NCBI GenBank assembly: GCA_015680685.1 | Contig: MNCI01026399.1 | Location: 1,316,974-1,380,973, forward strand | Reading direction: 5' to 3' | Length of the DNA stretch: 64,000 nt | DNA from: Gnetum montanum | Taxonomy: Eukaryota; Streptophyta; Gnetopsida; Gnetales; Gnetaceae | Shown here: positions 1 through 11,149 of the stretch, in pieces | How positions within the stretch are numbered: the first letter of the stretch is position 1 | Layout: each line of letters begins with the position of its first letter | The notes under the pieces: generated by a model | The model's database searches: none | Seen by the model: only the letters and a program-made list of their open reading frames with translations | What the model was told of the DNA's origin: nothing | Position numbers and translations under genes: made by a program

Positions 1-1781
1 AGTGGTCAACATACCCATTTCTTGCTCCCTCTTCCCTAAGACTACACTTCTCATTGCTAGTTCCAAATGAAAGAAAAAACGCTAGAAAACATGTTAACAG
101 GGTTTTAGGATGTCCAAACAAAGTTGAAAATATTCTTAAAAACCTATAACATGCATAAAACTTGGAAGTGTAACATAGGAGGCAAAGATGCAAACTTGAA
201 AGATATAAATTGTAATTGCAGATGCTAGAACTATAAAAACATGGCATATGAAATACTTCTTGAGTATAGGGCTTACAATAGACTTACAAAATGGTGTTGA
301 ATGACTCATCATTCCTTCACAACTGAGTAAAGTGACTCCCATAGATTTAATGTCCAAGCTACAAAGCAGGGACTAGACATAAAATAGGATTAATATGGAG
401 TAATTACAAATATATAATTAGTTTTGACATAAGAAACATTACAAAATTTCCATTCCAAGAAGAGAAGCTAGAGAATCATGGCTAATAAGAAGAGCCCCTT
501 GACATGCTTGCACAATTGAAGATGCCTTAGGCTTGATGGAAACCTTTGACTAATCTTTTATCTCATTCTTGAATGATGGTTATTGTGCATACTCACTACT
601 TGTAGTTCAAAAACATTATCATTCTTCCTTTGTATTTTCCTTTTGAGAGAGGCCTCTTGAGTTCTAGATTGAACTAGTATTCTTTAGGTGGATTTGAATG
701 GTGTTGTCTTTCTATTGGTTCACAAATTGAGGTTTAAGATCTCCTAATTAATTTTTACATAGGCCTCAATATAAAATATGCACTTTTCTAAACATGTGAG
801 ATTGCAACAATGTTAAAAATCATGTGAAATATTTAAGCATTAAATCACCATTAAGAAAATTATTCATGAAAAATGGTAAATATAATTTCCAAAGAATGCA
901 TAAGAAACAAAATCACAGTTGATTGCTAAAAACATACATTGGTATGATGAATGATAGAGAAAAGCATTAGAGAATACATATCCAACTATGCCTCTTCCCC
1001 AAGACTAAGTTACAAGACACCCATCTTGGACAACATGAATTAAATGCACATATAGAAGAATACAAAGATAAAAAATAAAGACATAATTATAAGAATCAAT
1101 AAGATCATATTTGTCATGCATCCTAAACAAATCAAAGGCTCTAAAATGTGCAATATCATCAACCAAAAGATAGAGATGTATAAAAAACATAAAGTATGAC
1201 TTAGTCAAATATTTAATTCATAATGAAAATACATAGGTAGAAGATAGTAGTGGAAATAAATAGTATTGATCAAACCATTAGTCTCCTCTAGTTGCAACCA
1301 CATAAATGGAACAATAATCAAGTGCTTTATGCCATGCAACCACCACCATCACTGGAAGATAAGATTAAGGTCACTCCCTTACACTAATAAGACACCAAGG
1401 ATTTATAAGTGGATCCTTCTCATAGTCGGCATCTACCTTTCTTGCCCTTGTGAAACCCATTGATAGGATACCCATTGTAACACCCTTATTAATTATCTAT
1501 AAAACATCCTATAAATAACTAATAGAGATGCTACGAAACCCCAAGGATCTAGATTTAACCTTGATTTACTAATTCATAAGAAGACCATAAAATAAATAAA
1601 AATTATTATTTAGAATCATAAATACAATAGAGTAATAAAATGTTGCATAATTTTATAATACTCGTATATATAATTAAACACAATTTATTTAATGAAAAAA
1701 AGATATTTGCATAGCCACAAAAAGATACATGTCAAAAATTTTCACTAGATGCATCATATAATAGTGCATGAAATAATGATT
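1..1781. other. AT-rich stretch with no gene
   Basis: I see no protein-like reading frame, RNA gene or clear repeat boundary here. The open frames are short and do not resemble any family I know. The DNA is strongly A/T rich with stop codons in all frames, and is best read as old decayed repeat or spacer DNA. Confidence 0.5.
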
Positions 1782-1786
1782 CTAAT

Positions 1787-2362
1787 TGTGGAATTTTGTT
1801 CTTGTATGTCATGGAAAACATCAAATATACATTATATTAGACATTATGTGTAAGAAGATAATGTAGAAAACACCAAATATATGTACATTCAACATTAAGT
1901 GTAAAGAAAATAATAGGGAAAATGTAGAAGGAAAAAGGAAAAAAATTCTTTATTAATATGAAATAGTGTATTTGGGTCATTCTCTCTAAGTGATCTATTG
2001 GATTTTCTTCCTTCGTCATCTATCCCTTAGCAACAATCCAACATTTCCACCATGGTTAGGCTTTCAACCAACCAAAAGGGAAGACATGTCCTCTTCATAT
2101 CTCGCTTTAGCTAGCTCCCATTACTCACCTTTATCGACTCTATAACTCCATGATGATATGGACTCTAATGCCTAAGTATAAATACCTTAGGTCAAACCCC
2201 CATAGGTCACTTTGAGAGACATGTCCATTATTACAACACATCCTTTTGGGTCTTAGTTACAATGTGTCCCTTTCAGGTCTTGTTACACTAATCTCAAGAT
2301 TAGTTATGAAGAGACATCATCTTTGTTATGTAGTGGCACCATTTGGGAATGAACACATTACA
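1787..2362 (-). repeat. 3' LTR of the CTAAT-flanked element
   Basis: Matches 5,865-6,439 along its length. It ends CA at 2,361-2,362, and the following bases on the plus strand (about 2,363-2,392) contain a T run that reads on the minus strand as a purine-rich tract, the expected position of a polypurine tract before a 3' LTR. Confidence 0.8.
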
Positions 2363-5300
2363 ATGTACCTCTCATAGGTTTTTTTTATCCTCAAACAAGT
2401 CCACGTTCACTATCTTTTTCTAGCTCTAATGCTTCTTTTATGCTCCTATGCTCTAATAATTTGATTTTTTGTTTGCGCTTGAAGTTGTATATCCTAATGC
2501 TCTCTTGCTTATTCTATAAACAAAATGTAAGTGAAAAGAATATATGAGAATTTAAACATTATTTTATTAATACTTACCTCATTATCTCATTATCTAAAAT
2601 AATGACAAGAGTTGAATTAATGATTTACCAACCACCAATCACTAATCCTAACCAAGATCACACAAAGTGTAACTTATCTCTAGTTATCCAAGTGAAGGTT
2701 ATTTTAAATTGTATTATCTTAAATATTTTACTTTATCAAATTAAAATATAAATTAAATAATGAAGAAAATTATGAAAATCATAAATAAAACTAAAGTTAA
2801 GATACTTCTTAATATCGATCAACCATGTGAATTTATTAAAGTAATTGTAGTTTTTCCATAAGGGGTATATGATCAAATAGTCATGTTCAAGATGGTAAGG
2901 CTTAATCTTACTTCTTCTCAACTTCTTCTTTAGCATTTAATGCTAAAAACTTGGTAGCTTGAACTAATTGGACATCATAGCAAATATAGTTTAGGATCTC
3001 GATGAAGAATGATGTTGATCCATCTTCATTAATCATGATAGCATAATTGATAAATTATGGTTCTTGATGAATTTTGTCCAACAACATCATTTGTTCTTGA
3101 ATTTTGAGATTTGACTTGTTTATTGAAGATTCAAAGTAAACAAAATACGCACTGGTCAATGGAATTTCATTTTGAATTTATGAGAAAATATTCTTCAAAG
3201 TAGATTTTTCTTCCAAGGGTTGTTTTATACATCCATATTTTATGTTTTTATTACTTTATTTCCAACTTTGACATTGAAGTTTTTACAAAGGATGAATAAC
3301 ATTGGATTGATATTAGTATGACTTAGGAATAACTTATTCTTTAAACTTTCCTCTCTTAATTAAATATGCCACTTGGCAAAGTCTGATATCTAAACATGTT
3401 AATTTGGAAATTAAATATGTATTAACCACACATACATGTCTTTCTTACTTGATTTTTAATATTCATGCCATAGCTATGTGGCTTCTTTAGAACCTTAACC
3501 ATTTTTTCTTATTCATAATTCGAAGTTCTAAAATTTCAAAGATCGAATCTTTTCCAAGTTTGGTTAGAATTGATATAAGAATTTCCATGGTAGAAGTTCT
3601 TACAAATACAAGACATCAACACTCAAATCTTCAAATTCTACTAAGATGCATGAGGTATTGATACTCATGTTAATCCAAGGCTCATGGTGATCATAGCATA
3701 TTTTTTTTGTTTCACTGACTATGGATCTTGGAAGCACATTGTATGTTACAACTTTCATTCTTGTTCTTGGGTTCTCTCCTAAGTTATTGTTCTTTATGGA
3801 TATCATACACCTTGTTAGAATAAGATTATGATTCTCAATTATGTTCTTTTACATGATTTGGTGGCAAGATAATTGATATGCACCTTCTAGATCATTTTGG
3901 TTCACAAAATGATCCATCAAGTGATGCTCTAACTCATTGATCAATTCATTGGATTGATAACAATTAGCTCCTTACCTAGACTCTTAATGACCTTTCTACC
4001 CCCCTTAGAACGTTGACTTTGGTAGTGTAACTAATGACACACTAGGGTTAGCAATCTAAGACTAACTATTTTCATAGGCTAAGCATATAATCTTAAGGTC
4101 CAAGATGACTCAAAAAGTTAAGTTCATTAGTCCCAACACTTAAATCGTTAGGCATGATTACTTAGTTTGGCCTCTTTAAGGCATGGTTTAAAGTATCATT
4201 AAATTATTAGGCATCCATATGATAAATCTAACCTCACCATTGAGTTCAGAAGACTAAAAAATATTAAGAATGACTATTCATGTGTTAGAAATGGACATTG
4301 TATGTCCAAGTTATGCTAAAATGAGTTTCCAAGGATCTTGAGGTACCCTATTTGGCAATGAGTAAACACTAATTTTTAGAGCTCTATGAGGAAGATTTGA
4401 CTTCATCATTGTGTCTTGGAGATTGAAATTTGTAGAAAATGACCCACTGTTTGCTAAAAAAGTCTTTTGGAATCAAAAGTTATGGCTTTTGGATTTCAAA
4501 ACTTTGGGCACAGAAAATGAGTTTTCTCAAGAGATCACCCATCCCAGCACTACTCCAAAACAAGAATTCTTAATTATAGAATTTCTATTCCAATTACTAT
4601 CAATGACTCAATTTTTCTTTTTGAAAATATTTTTTGCATTTTTAAGTTTCATGGCATATTTTTTTGAAGTATTTGAAATTTTCCATTAATTGATGGAAAA
4701 TTTAAATTTTCTTGTGCATTTGTGAAAAAATTTCCATTGTCGAAGCTAGGCACTGATGGTGCTAATGATCATCATTGATAACTAGGGAGGTAAAGAATGG
4801 CTGTGTTGGCGAGCACCATGGTGGTGGGCATCGATGGCACTGATGGGCACCGTGATGGTAGGCACTGATGAGGTCCATTGGAAACCACAGAGGTAGAGAA
4901 TGACATCATTGACAACCATAGAGGCAAAGAATGATGGCATCGTTAGCAACCATGGAGGTGGAGAATGGTGGCATGAGCAAGGATTTCAGGGGCACATGGG
5001 TGAGGGTTGCAGGAGTAGGAAAAGGAAAGCAAAGTGGGCAAGGCAAGGCAAGTAGCATGTGAGTAGGATGAAACATCAACTAGGTTGCACAATAGGCAAC
5101 ACATGCATAGGGCATGATGGTGAGTAGCACACAAGATAGGTAGGTAGGCAGCAGTGAAGTAGTGCGGTGGTAAGTGCAGCAATAGCATAGATGTGGGACG
5201 TGGAATGGCACTAGTGATTTTTAGCATAAATAGCACAACATTAGCAAACTAAGACATTAAAACATCACCTTGGTTTCCCTATGAATCTCATGGTAATGTT

Positions 5301-5850
5301 TATGGTTGGGTAGGGATGAGACAATCTTATGACTAGTTTTAATCCCTTAAAGTTATCAATGTGTAGGTCTTAGGTATGATGAGTAACACCAAGTTATAGG
5401 GGTTTGATGCTTAGGATAATAAGTTTTAAAGAAAACAAGATCGACTTAGGCCATGGTTACTAGCCTTCTAGGATGAACTTAATTAATTAAAATTTCTAGT
5501 ATTACTACAAGAAGGGTAAGAGTTATCTAGACTAGTGTATCCTTGTCTTACCAACATATCTTGTTGATAAATCTTGGTGAGGCATAATCATATCTTTGAT
5601 CACTAATATCTTAGTTGGTGGGTTCCATGTTGAACATGATACATTTCATGGCTCTTTTGTAGATGTGTGATCTCAAATATTATTGTTCATGAAAAATCAC
5701 TTAAATTATAAATTTTGGATGATGTGGATCATCTTAGACATAAGGCACATCTTGGTGGTTGTCTATGGCTCTCCTTAGCTTCTGGCTTCAAAGTTCATCA
5801 TTAGATTTGTAGTCAACCCTTAGTTCTGATTGGTTGTTGGATCATGATTT
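2363..5850 (-). other. Interior of the CTAAT-flanked element, no coding capacity seen
   Basis: About 3.5 kb between the LTRs. I searched both strands for gag, protease, RT, RNase H and integrase motifs and saw none. The longest frames (for example 4,943-5,236 minus) do not resemble a known domain. A patch at 4,740-4,990 contains repeated words of the kind 'ggcactgatgg' and 'aaccatggaggt', a degenerate short repeat. Confidence 0.6.
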
Positions 5851-5862
5851 GCTGTTATACCA
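5851..5862 (-). promoter_or_regulatory. Primer-binding site (initiator Met tRNA type)
   Basis: On the minus strand this reads TGGTATAACAGC, matching the common plant site TGGTATCAGAGC at 10 of 12 positions. It lies two bases inside the right LTR, so the right LTR is the 5' LTR and the element is on the minus strand. Confidence 0.75.
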
Positions 5863-5864
5863 AA

Positions 5865-6439
5865 TGTGATATCCCTTTCTAGGATGTCATGAAAAATATC
5901 AAATATATATTATATTAGAGATTATGCATAAGAAGATAATGTAGCAAACACCAGATATATGTACATTCAACATTATGCATAAAGAAAATAATAGAGAAAA
6001 CATAGAAGGAAAAAGAAAAAAATGCTTTATTGATATGAAATACTGTATCTGTGTCATGCGCTCCAAGAGATCATTGGGGTTTTCTTCCTTTGGCATCTAT
6101 CCCTTAGAGGCAATCCAACACTGCCACCACAATTAGTCCTTCAATTGACCAAAAGGGATGGTGAGTCATCTTCTTGTCTTACTTTACTCAACTCCCATTA
6201 CTGACCTTTACTAGCTCTGGAACTCCACATTAATATGACCTCTACTGCCTAGGTATAAATACCTTAGGTTAAACCCTCAAAGGTCACCTTGAGAGACATG
6301 TCCATTATTACAACATGCCCTTTCAGGTCTTAAGTACAACTTGTCCCTCTTGCATCTTGTTATAGTAATCTCAAGATTAGTTATGAAGAGACACCATCTT
6401 TGTTATGTAGCAACACCATTTGGGAATGGAGACTTTACA
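5865..6439 (-). repeat. 5' LTR of the CTAAT-flanked element
   Basis: Direct-repeat partner of 1,787-2,362. Plus-strand ends are TG at 5,865 and CA at 6,438-6,439, followed at once by CTAAT. On the minus strand it starts TGTAAAGTC and ends CACA. Confidence 0.8.
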
Positions 6440-7074
6440 CTAATGATACTTATTTTGCCTCAATCGGACATCTAGAAATAAAGATATTTACATTTGAAGT
6501 TTTTGAAATTAATTAAATTAAATTAAATTAAATATTAATACATAATAATTAATATTAAATTTTCTTGAACATGTAGCATGCATCAAAATAAAAAAAGTTC
6601 ATTGCAATTTCACAGTCCTAAAGGCATAAATAATAACTTCATATCTATCATACTTTATTATTTATTCACAAAAATAGATACATGGCTCAAATATCCAAAA
6701 AGTGTACAAGGTTTCAATTTTACAAAATATATAAAATATAAAAAAATTATTTCTCAAGTTTAGAAGGTCTATGTTGTACAGAATTGATCCAACTTTCATT
6801 TGATGTTCTTCTTTCAATGATTTCCTACCTACTATGGGCTTTCTACATTAATGTAGGAGGAGTTAGAATCCCTTAAATAAGAAAGGCTATTATATTTTTC
6901 TCTTCATAAAGAATAAAGGTTATGGGCCAAAAGTCATAGGATATGGGCTAGGTAAAGGTTTTTAATAAAATATTAAAAAAAATTTCAAGTTTAGAAATGC
7001 CACACATTTTCTAAAAATTCAAAAGACTTTCAAATATCCAAAAGAAATCCAAAAATCCAAAGAATGTATATTTT

Positions 7075-7345
7075 ATCCATGCATCTTCGAAGGCTAGGTC
7101 TTGGTTATCCTCATTGCCAATAGGAACCATCAGGTCTTGGAATAACCTCACTACTATAATCAAAGTATCCTTTAAATTATTTTAATGTCCAAAAATATCA
7201 CAAATTTGACTAGCAAAAATCAAAATAATGTATATATTAACTAGGCATCTCTGAAGGCAAGGTCTTAGTTACCCTCATTTCCAAAGGGACTTATTGAAAA
7301 CTCTTGGAATAACCTTACTACTATCATCGAATTATCCTTGTGATA
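7075..7345. repeat. Two-copy tandem repeat, about 161-bp unit
   Basis: The block around 'gcatcttcgaaggctagg' at 7,081 recurs around 'gcatctctgaaggcaagg' at about 7,242. Both are followed by a similar 'tcttggaataacc' segment ending in matching A/T-rich sequence. The copies are diverged. No coding role is visible. Confidence 0.65.
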
Positions 7346-7679
7346 TATTATTTTATTCAAAAAATCCATAAAAGCCCAAATTCTATAAAATTCTTACAAA
7401 ATCATGTTTATGTTATGAGTTGAACCAAAAATCATGTTCATATCAAAAGTGGTCATATCCAAAATATTCATAACATATACAACAAGCAAGTTGGAAAAAG
7501 TTTCCACAATTCCAGAAATTTATCAAAATATAGAAAATGGTCTAGACAATATTAAAATATTATTTTTCATAAAAACAAGCCCAAAATGACAATAATGTGG
7601 CAGAATCTTGGCATAATAATCAAAATTGTAGAAGAATAGTAGAAGATCATAACTAAATAGGATAGCCATATGAAAAACA

Positions 7680-7985
7680 AAATTAAAATAATCTTACAAA
7701 ATTCATATCAAAATAGGGCAATGACATAAAAATGGAAGTAGAATATTCTTGCAAAATCCATAATAAAATAGGGCAATCATATGAAAAGAAAATTCAAATA
7801 ATCTTCCTTATGGAATAGTATATCTACATAAAAAGAAAAATAAATTAAGAAAATTGAAATAATATTCCTTATGGAATAGGATATTTACTTAAAAAGAAAA
7901 ATAAATTAATCTTTCTTATAGAATCTACAACAAAATAGGACAACTTCATAAAAAGAAACATAAAATAATCTTCCTTATTTGTGTT
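7680..7985. repeat. Degenerate tandem repeat, unit roughly 65-75 bp
   Basis: The words 'aaaatagggcaa', 'cttccttatggaatag' and 'aaaaagaaaaataaatt' recur several times in the same order. The array is diverged and A-rich. Confidence 0.6.
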
Positions 7986-8084
7986 GGTAGAGCTCCCAAA
8001 ATCTTCCTAGCATCTTCCTTTTTTACCAAATGCACTCAATTTGTTGTTATTTTCCTTAACCTACTATAATTGAAACTTGTGGAA

Positions 8085-8330
8085 TGAGAACTTAGAAGGG
8101 AGATTAAATAAGTTTCCCAAATAAAAAATTCACTAGCCACAAAAACACACCAAAGTTTACATGGTTCCCTAACTTGGGTAGTTCACACTTAGAGGGTAGA
8201 TTCCTTGCACACCTCTAGACTTTGTTTCTTCAAAAAGTGGTTTGAAGACCATCACACCCTATACAAGCTCTAAGCTTTGCTCTAGAGTGTTTCATCACTA
8301 CGAATTGGTAAATTTAGAGCAAAGATTATT
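8085..8330. repeat. Dispersed repeat, partner of 19,595-19,830
   Basis: Starts near 'acttagaagggagattaaa' and includes 'agagggtagattccttg' and 'aagtggtttgaag'. The same words occur in the same order and strand at 19,595-19,830. The partner sits in the 3' region of a chromovirus-like element, so this copy is probably a detached LTR fragment. Confidence 0.65.
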
Positions 8331-9429
8331 TTTCATCACTGTAGCATCCACTTAGTTTTATTGTTTTATTTTGCCAAAATTGGTACATTTCTCTTAAGTT
8401 CCATTCTCCACTGTTGGTTAGTGTGGGCCATAATGGGGTTGCTTGGAGTTGTGTTTTTACAGCTGCCGTGTTGTGAAGGTCCTCCTTCTGGTATTATCTT
8501 TAGGACCATCAACAATTAATCAAGATTTTAGGATTATGAAAATGTTTTCATTAGTGCTTAATTATTCATAATCCTTCTTATTCTCTTGGTTAGATCAAGT
8601 TCTTATTATCTTATGATTGTAGAGTTAGAAAATTTTTGCAAAAAAAAGAAAAAGAAAAAGAACACCTTAGGTGTTATATCTTTTAGTTACTCATGACCGT
8701 CTTATCATTTCTTACTTATTATGGCCTAAAATAGTTAGTATGGTTTATTAGGAGTATGATCTAAATCTTTATGGCCTTAGTTTGATCGATTAACATGAAT
8801 ATTCTTTCTATTTCTTTGTACTTACCCTTTATAGTATCCTTCGGTGTTAAGAATTTTTGGCTCAAAATTTTAAATTTTTGCTTATATCATGCAATGCACC
8901 CCCCACGACTAAGTTGAGCAATCCAGGATCAACAGGATTTAAGAATTGTGGAAATTGGAGTTATAAGGATGAAGTTATGGCCTTTGGAAGCTAGTGTGCA
9001 AGAGTTCTAAAAAAAACTACAAAAAATCTCTTGTTGCAAACTAAGTGAAAAATTTCACTATTCCCACACATATATATACTATTTTTATATGCACAACATC
9101 ATAGATCATACATTGTAGATATGAAATCATAGTTAAAAATTTCAAATTGTTCATTAATTTTTCAAGGAAAAAATGAGTCAAATGGAATGTTTGAAAGATG
9201 TGAAGCTAGTCTAGAGGATCTTGGGCCATTAATGATGCACAATTTTCAAAAATTTGGTGTTCAATGTTCATGAAGAAGGAATCTTAAGCAATGAAAGTTT
9301 ATGGCATGGATAAGAAATGGATAATAAATTTTTAATGTATAGAAAAAGTACTAGATCAAATGGGAAGTTTATTAGATGTTTTGGAAGGCACAAGATGATG
9401 TGTAATTGCTTGGAAAGATGAAATAAAAG

Positions 9430-11047
9430 AGTTATACAAGTGGGTCCTCCCCAAAGTAGGCTCTAATTCTTAGTTCCCTTGTATAACCACACCTAAAGTG
9501 TCCTTAGGCACTCAAGGAGTTGAATGTAAGACATAAATGTTAGTATTGTTAGATTGGAAAAATAACACTATATTATGCAAAACCACTAGTTATGATTAAA
9601 TATATAGGGAGGTGAGATGAACTAGAGAAAGGATTGCTGAACTTGGGACGTGAGGTATCTTACCATACGCATAATAAATCCTTGTGTGTTATTAATGATT
9701 AAAGTAATCATTAGCCCTTCTTTCCAAGATTCAAACTAAGCCCAAACTACTTTTTAGTGACATCACATTCTTTCATCTCTTAGATTTACAACCATAAGAC
9801 TACCACTATTGTAAAGAGTATTACCACTTAGCATATTGTCCAAGGGAGGAGTTTATTCATTACACATTTTGTTTTTTAGATTTCTAAGAAGCCATCTACC
9901 TTTAGTCATGGGTAACATGTCTTTCTATTGGGACCTCCAAAAATTTATTTTGTGCATGGATTTTATTTTTAACGGTGTCAACCTTACCAGAGGACTACCT
10001 TTAGGCATGGGTAACATGTCTTTCTAGTGACATGGTAAGGTAGCACTTATTGTACTCTTACATCCATTTTTCATTAGATCTACAAGGATATTGATGAATC
10101 ACAATATTCTAGGCCTTGATATTAGGTGCTGGATATCTAGTACATGATATCGCAGCCTAGATAACAATATTGAATACATGATATCATGATTCTTGTGTTG
10201 GCCTATAAATATAGCACTCATGTGCATAGGAAAGGATTCTTTTGGTAAGTTTTTAGGGTCAAGTCTTTTTGTCAGTTTTTAGTTCTTTTCCATATCATGA
10301 TTCTTGTGTTGGCCTATAAATATAGCACTCATGTGCATAGGAAAGGATTCTTTTGGTAAGTTTTTAGGGTCAAGTCTTTTTGTCAGTTTTTAGTTCTTTT
10401 CCAAGTGCATGCCTGTAGTGTGATGATTGTAATTGTATGAAACCTTTGTTTGAGTGTGATGTACTTGGACATGCACACAATCGACAATAAAGATCAAGAT
10501 CACTCCATCATTGCAACATTCACTTAGTTTTTAATTATTATTTATTATTTATTATTTTCTTAGTTAATATTTCTTTATCATTATTTACTATTCCTGTTGC
10601 TAATGCAGAATGAGTACATCTTAATCATGAACATTTAAGTGTAACTACTTGATAACCCAATAGCGTATATAGTAGTGCTCGAGTAATATGCACTTGGTAA
10701 GTTCATAAGTAGTACATGAGGTCCAAGATGTGTGAAAATGATCAAGGATGAATGCTCATCACACTTAGGCTAGCTAAGATTTTATTTTCTATTATCTATT
10801 AGTTCACTCAAGTTATTTCTTATTGACTTTAGAAGTAGCATAGTAATTAGGAATCACATCATACAACTCACTCTAGACTAAACCATACGTGATAAAGCCA
10901 ATACTAGTCCAGGTGGAAAGATGGCAAACTGCAATCAACGTATAACTATCTAGGTGCCACAACTAGTCCATTTGCGGAGTTTAACCTAATCACACGTACA
11001 CGCTCGTAATTGTATGGTTGAGTGTAGGGATACCTCGCCACTCATCA
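9430..11047 (+). repeat. Probable 5' LTR of a plus-strand gypsy element
   Basis: This region ends in CA at 11,047, one base before a gypsy primer-binding site. It contains TATA boxes (10,206 and 10,317 areas), an AATAAA polyadenylation word near 10,487, and GATATC-type palindromic words upstream of the TATA boxes, so U3, R and U5 can be placed in order on the plus strand. The left boundary is uncertain; 9,430 is where similarity to the inverted partner at 14,095-14,790 begins. Confidence 0.6.
10181..10402 (+). repeat. 111-bp exact tandem duplication of an LTR core promoter
   Basis: The 111 bases starting at 10,181 repeat exactly from 10,292. Each copy holds the TATA element 'ggcctataaatatagc' and the presumed transcription start region, so the LTR has two core promoters in tandem. 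The identity contrasts with the decay around it, so the duplication is recent or an assembly artefact. Confidence 0.8.
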
Positions 11048-11048
11048 T

Positions 11049-11068
11049 TGGTGCCATTGCCAAGGATG
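11049..11068 (+). promoter_or_regulatory. Primer-binding site of the plus-strand gypsy element
   Basis: TGGTGCCATTGCCAAGGATG matches the widespread plant gypsy site TGGCGCCGTTGCCGGGGA except for transitions (C to T or G to A), as expected from methylation decay. It follows the LTR end CA with one base between, and gag-like sequence starts about 80-130 bp downstream. Confidence 0.75.
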
Positions 11069-11149
11069 GTGCTAGTTATCTAAATTAGTTATGTCATACA
11101 AGATCATTGTAATGATGTATTAATGATATATCTTTTAGAAAGAAATTAA

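Larger units (their letters stand above)
1782..6444 (-). mobile_element. Complete-looking non-autonomous LTR retrotransposon with CTAAT target duplication
   Basis: Two similar repeats of about 575 bp (1,787-2,362 and 5,865-6,439) lie in direct orientation. Read on the plus strand each starts TG and ends CA. The bases just outside are CTAAT on both sides (1,782-1,786 and 6,440-6,444), a perfect 5-bp target-site duplication as LTR integrases make. A primer-binding-site-like sequence next to the right LTR puts the element on the minus strand. The 3.5-kb interior shows no gag or pol similarity, so this looks like a LARD-type or thoroughly decayed element. The many differences between the LTRs indicate an old insertion. 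Confidence 0.82.
6445..9430. other. AT-rich spacer with degenerate repeats
   Basis: No gene is recognisable. The stretch contains a short AATTA/AAATT simple repeat near 6,505-6,535, the tandem patches annotated separately at 7,075-7,345 and 7,680-7,985, an A-rich tract near 8,640-8,660, and a dispersed repeat at 8,085-8,330. Otherwise I see nothing. Confidence 0.5.

Noticed and set aside
4943-5236. 97-residue minus-strand frame as a small Cys-rich secreted protein
   Set aside because: It lies in the interior of the non-autonomous LTR element over a degenerate short repeat, has no signal peptide at its start and no homologue I recognise.
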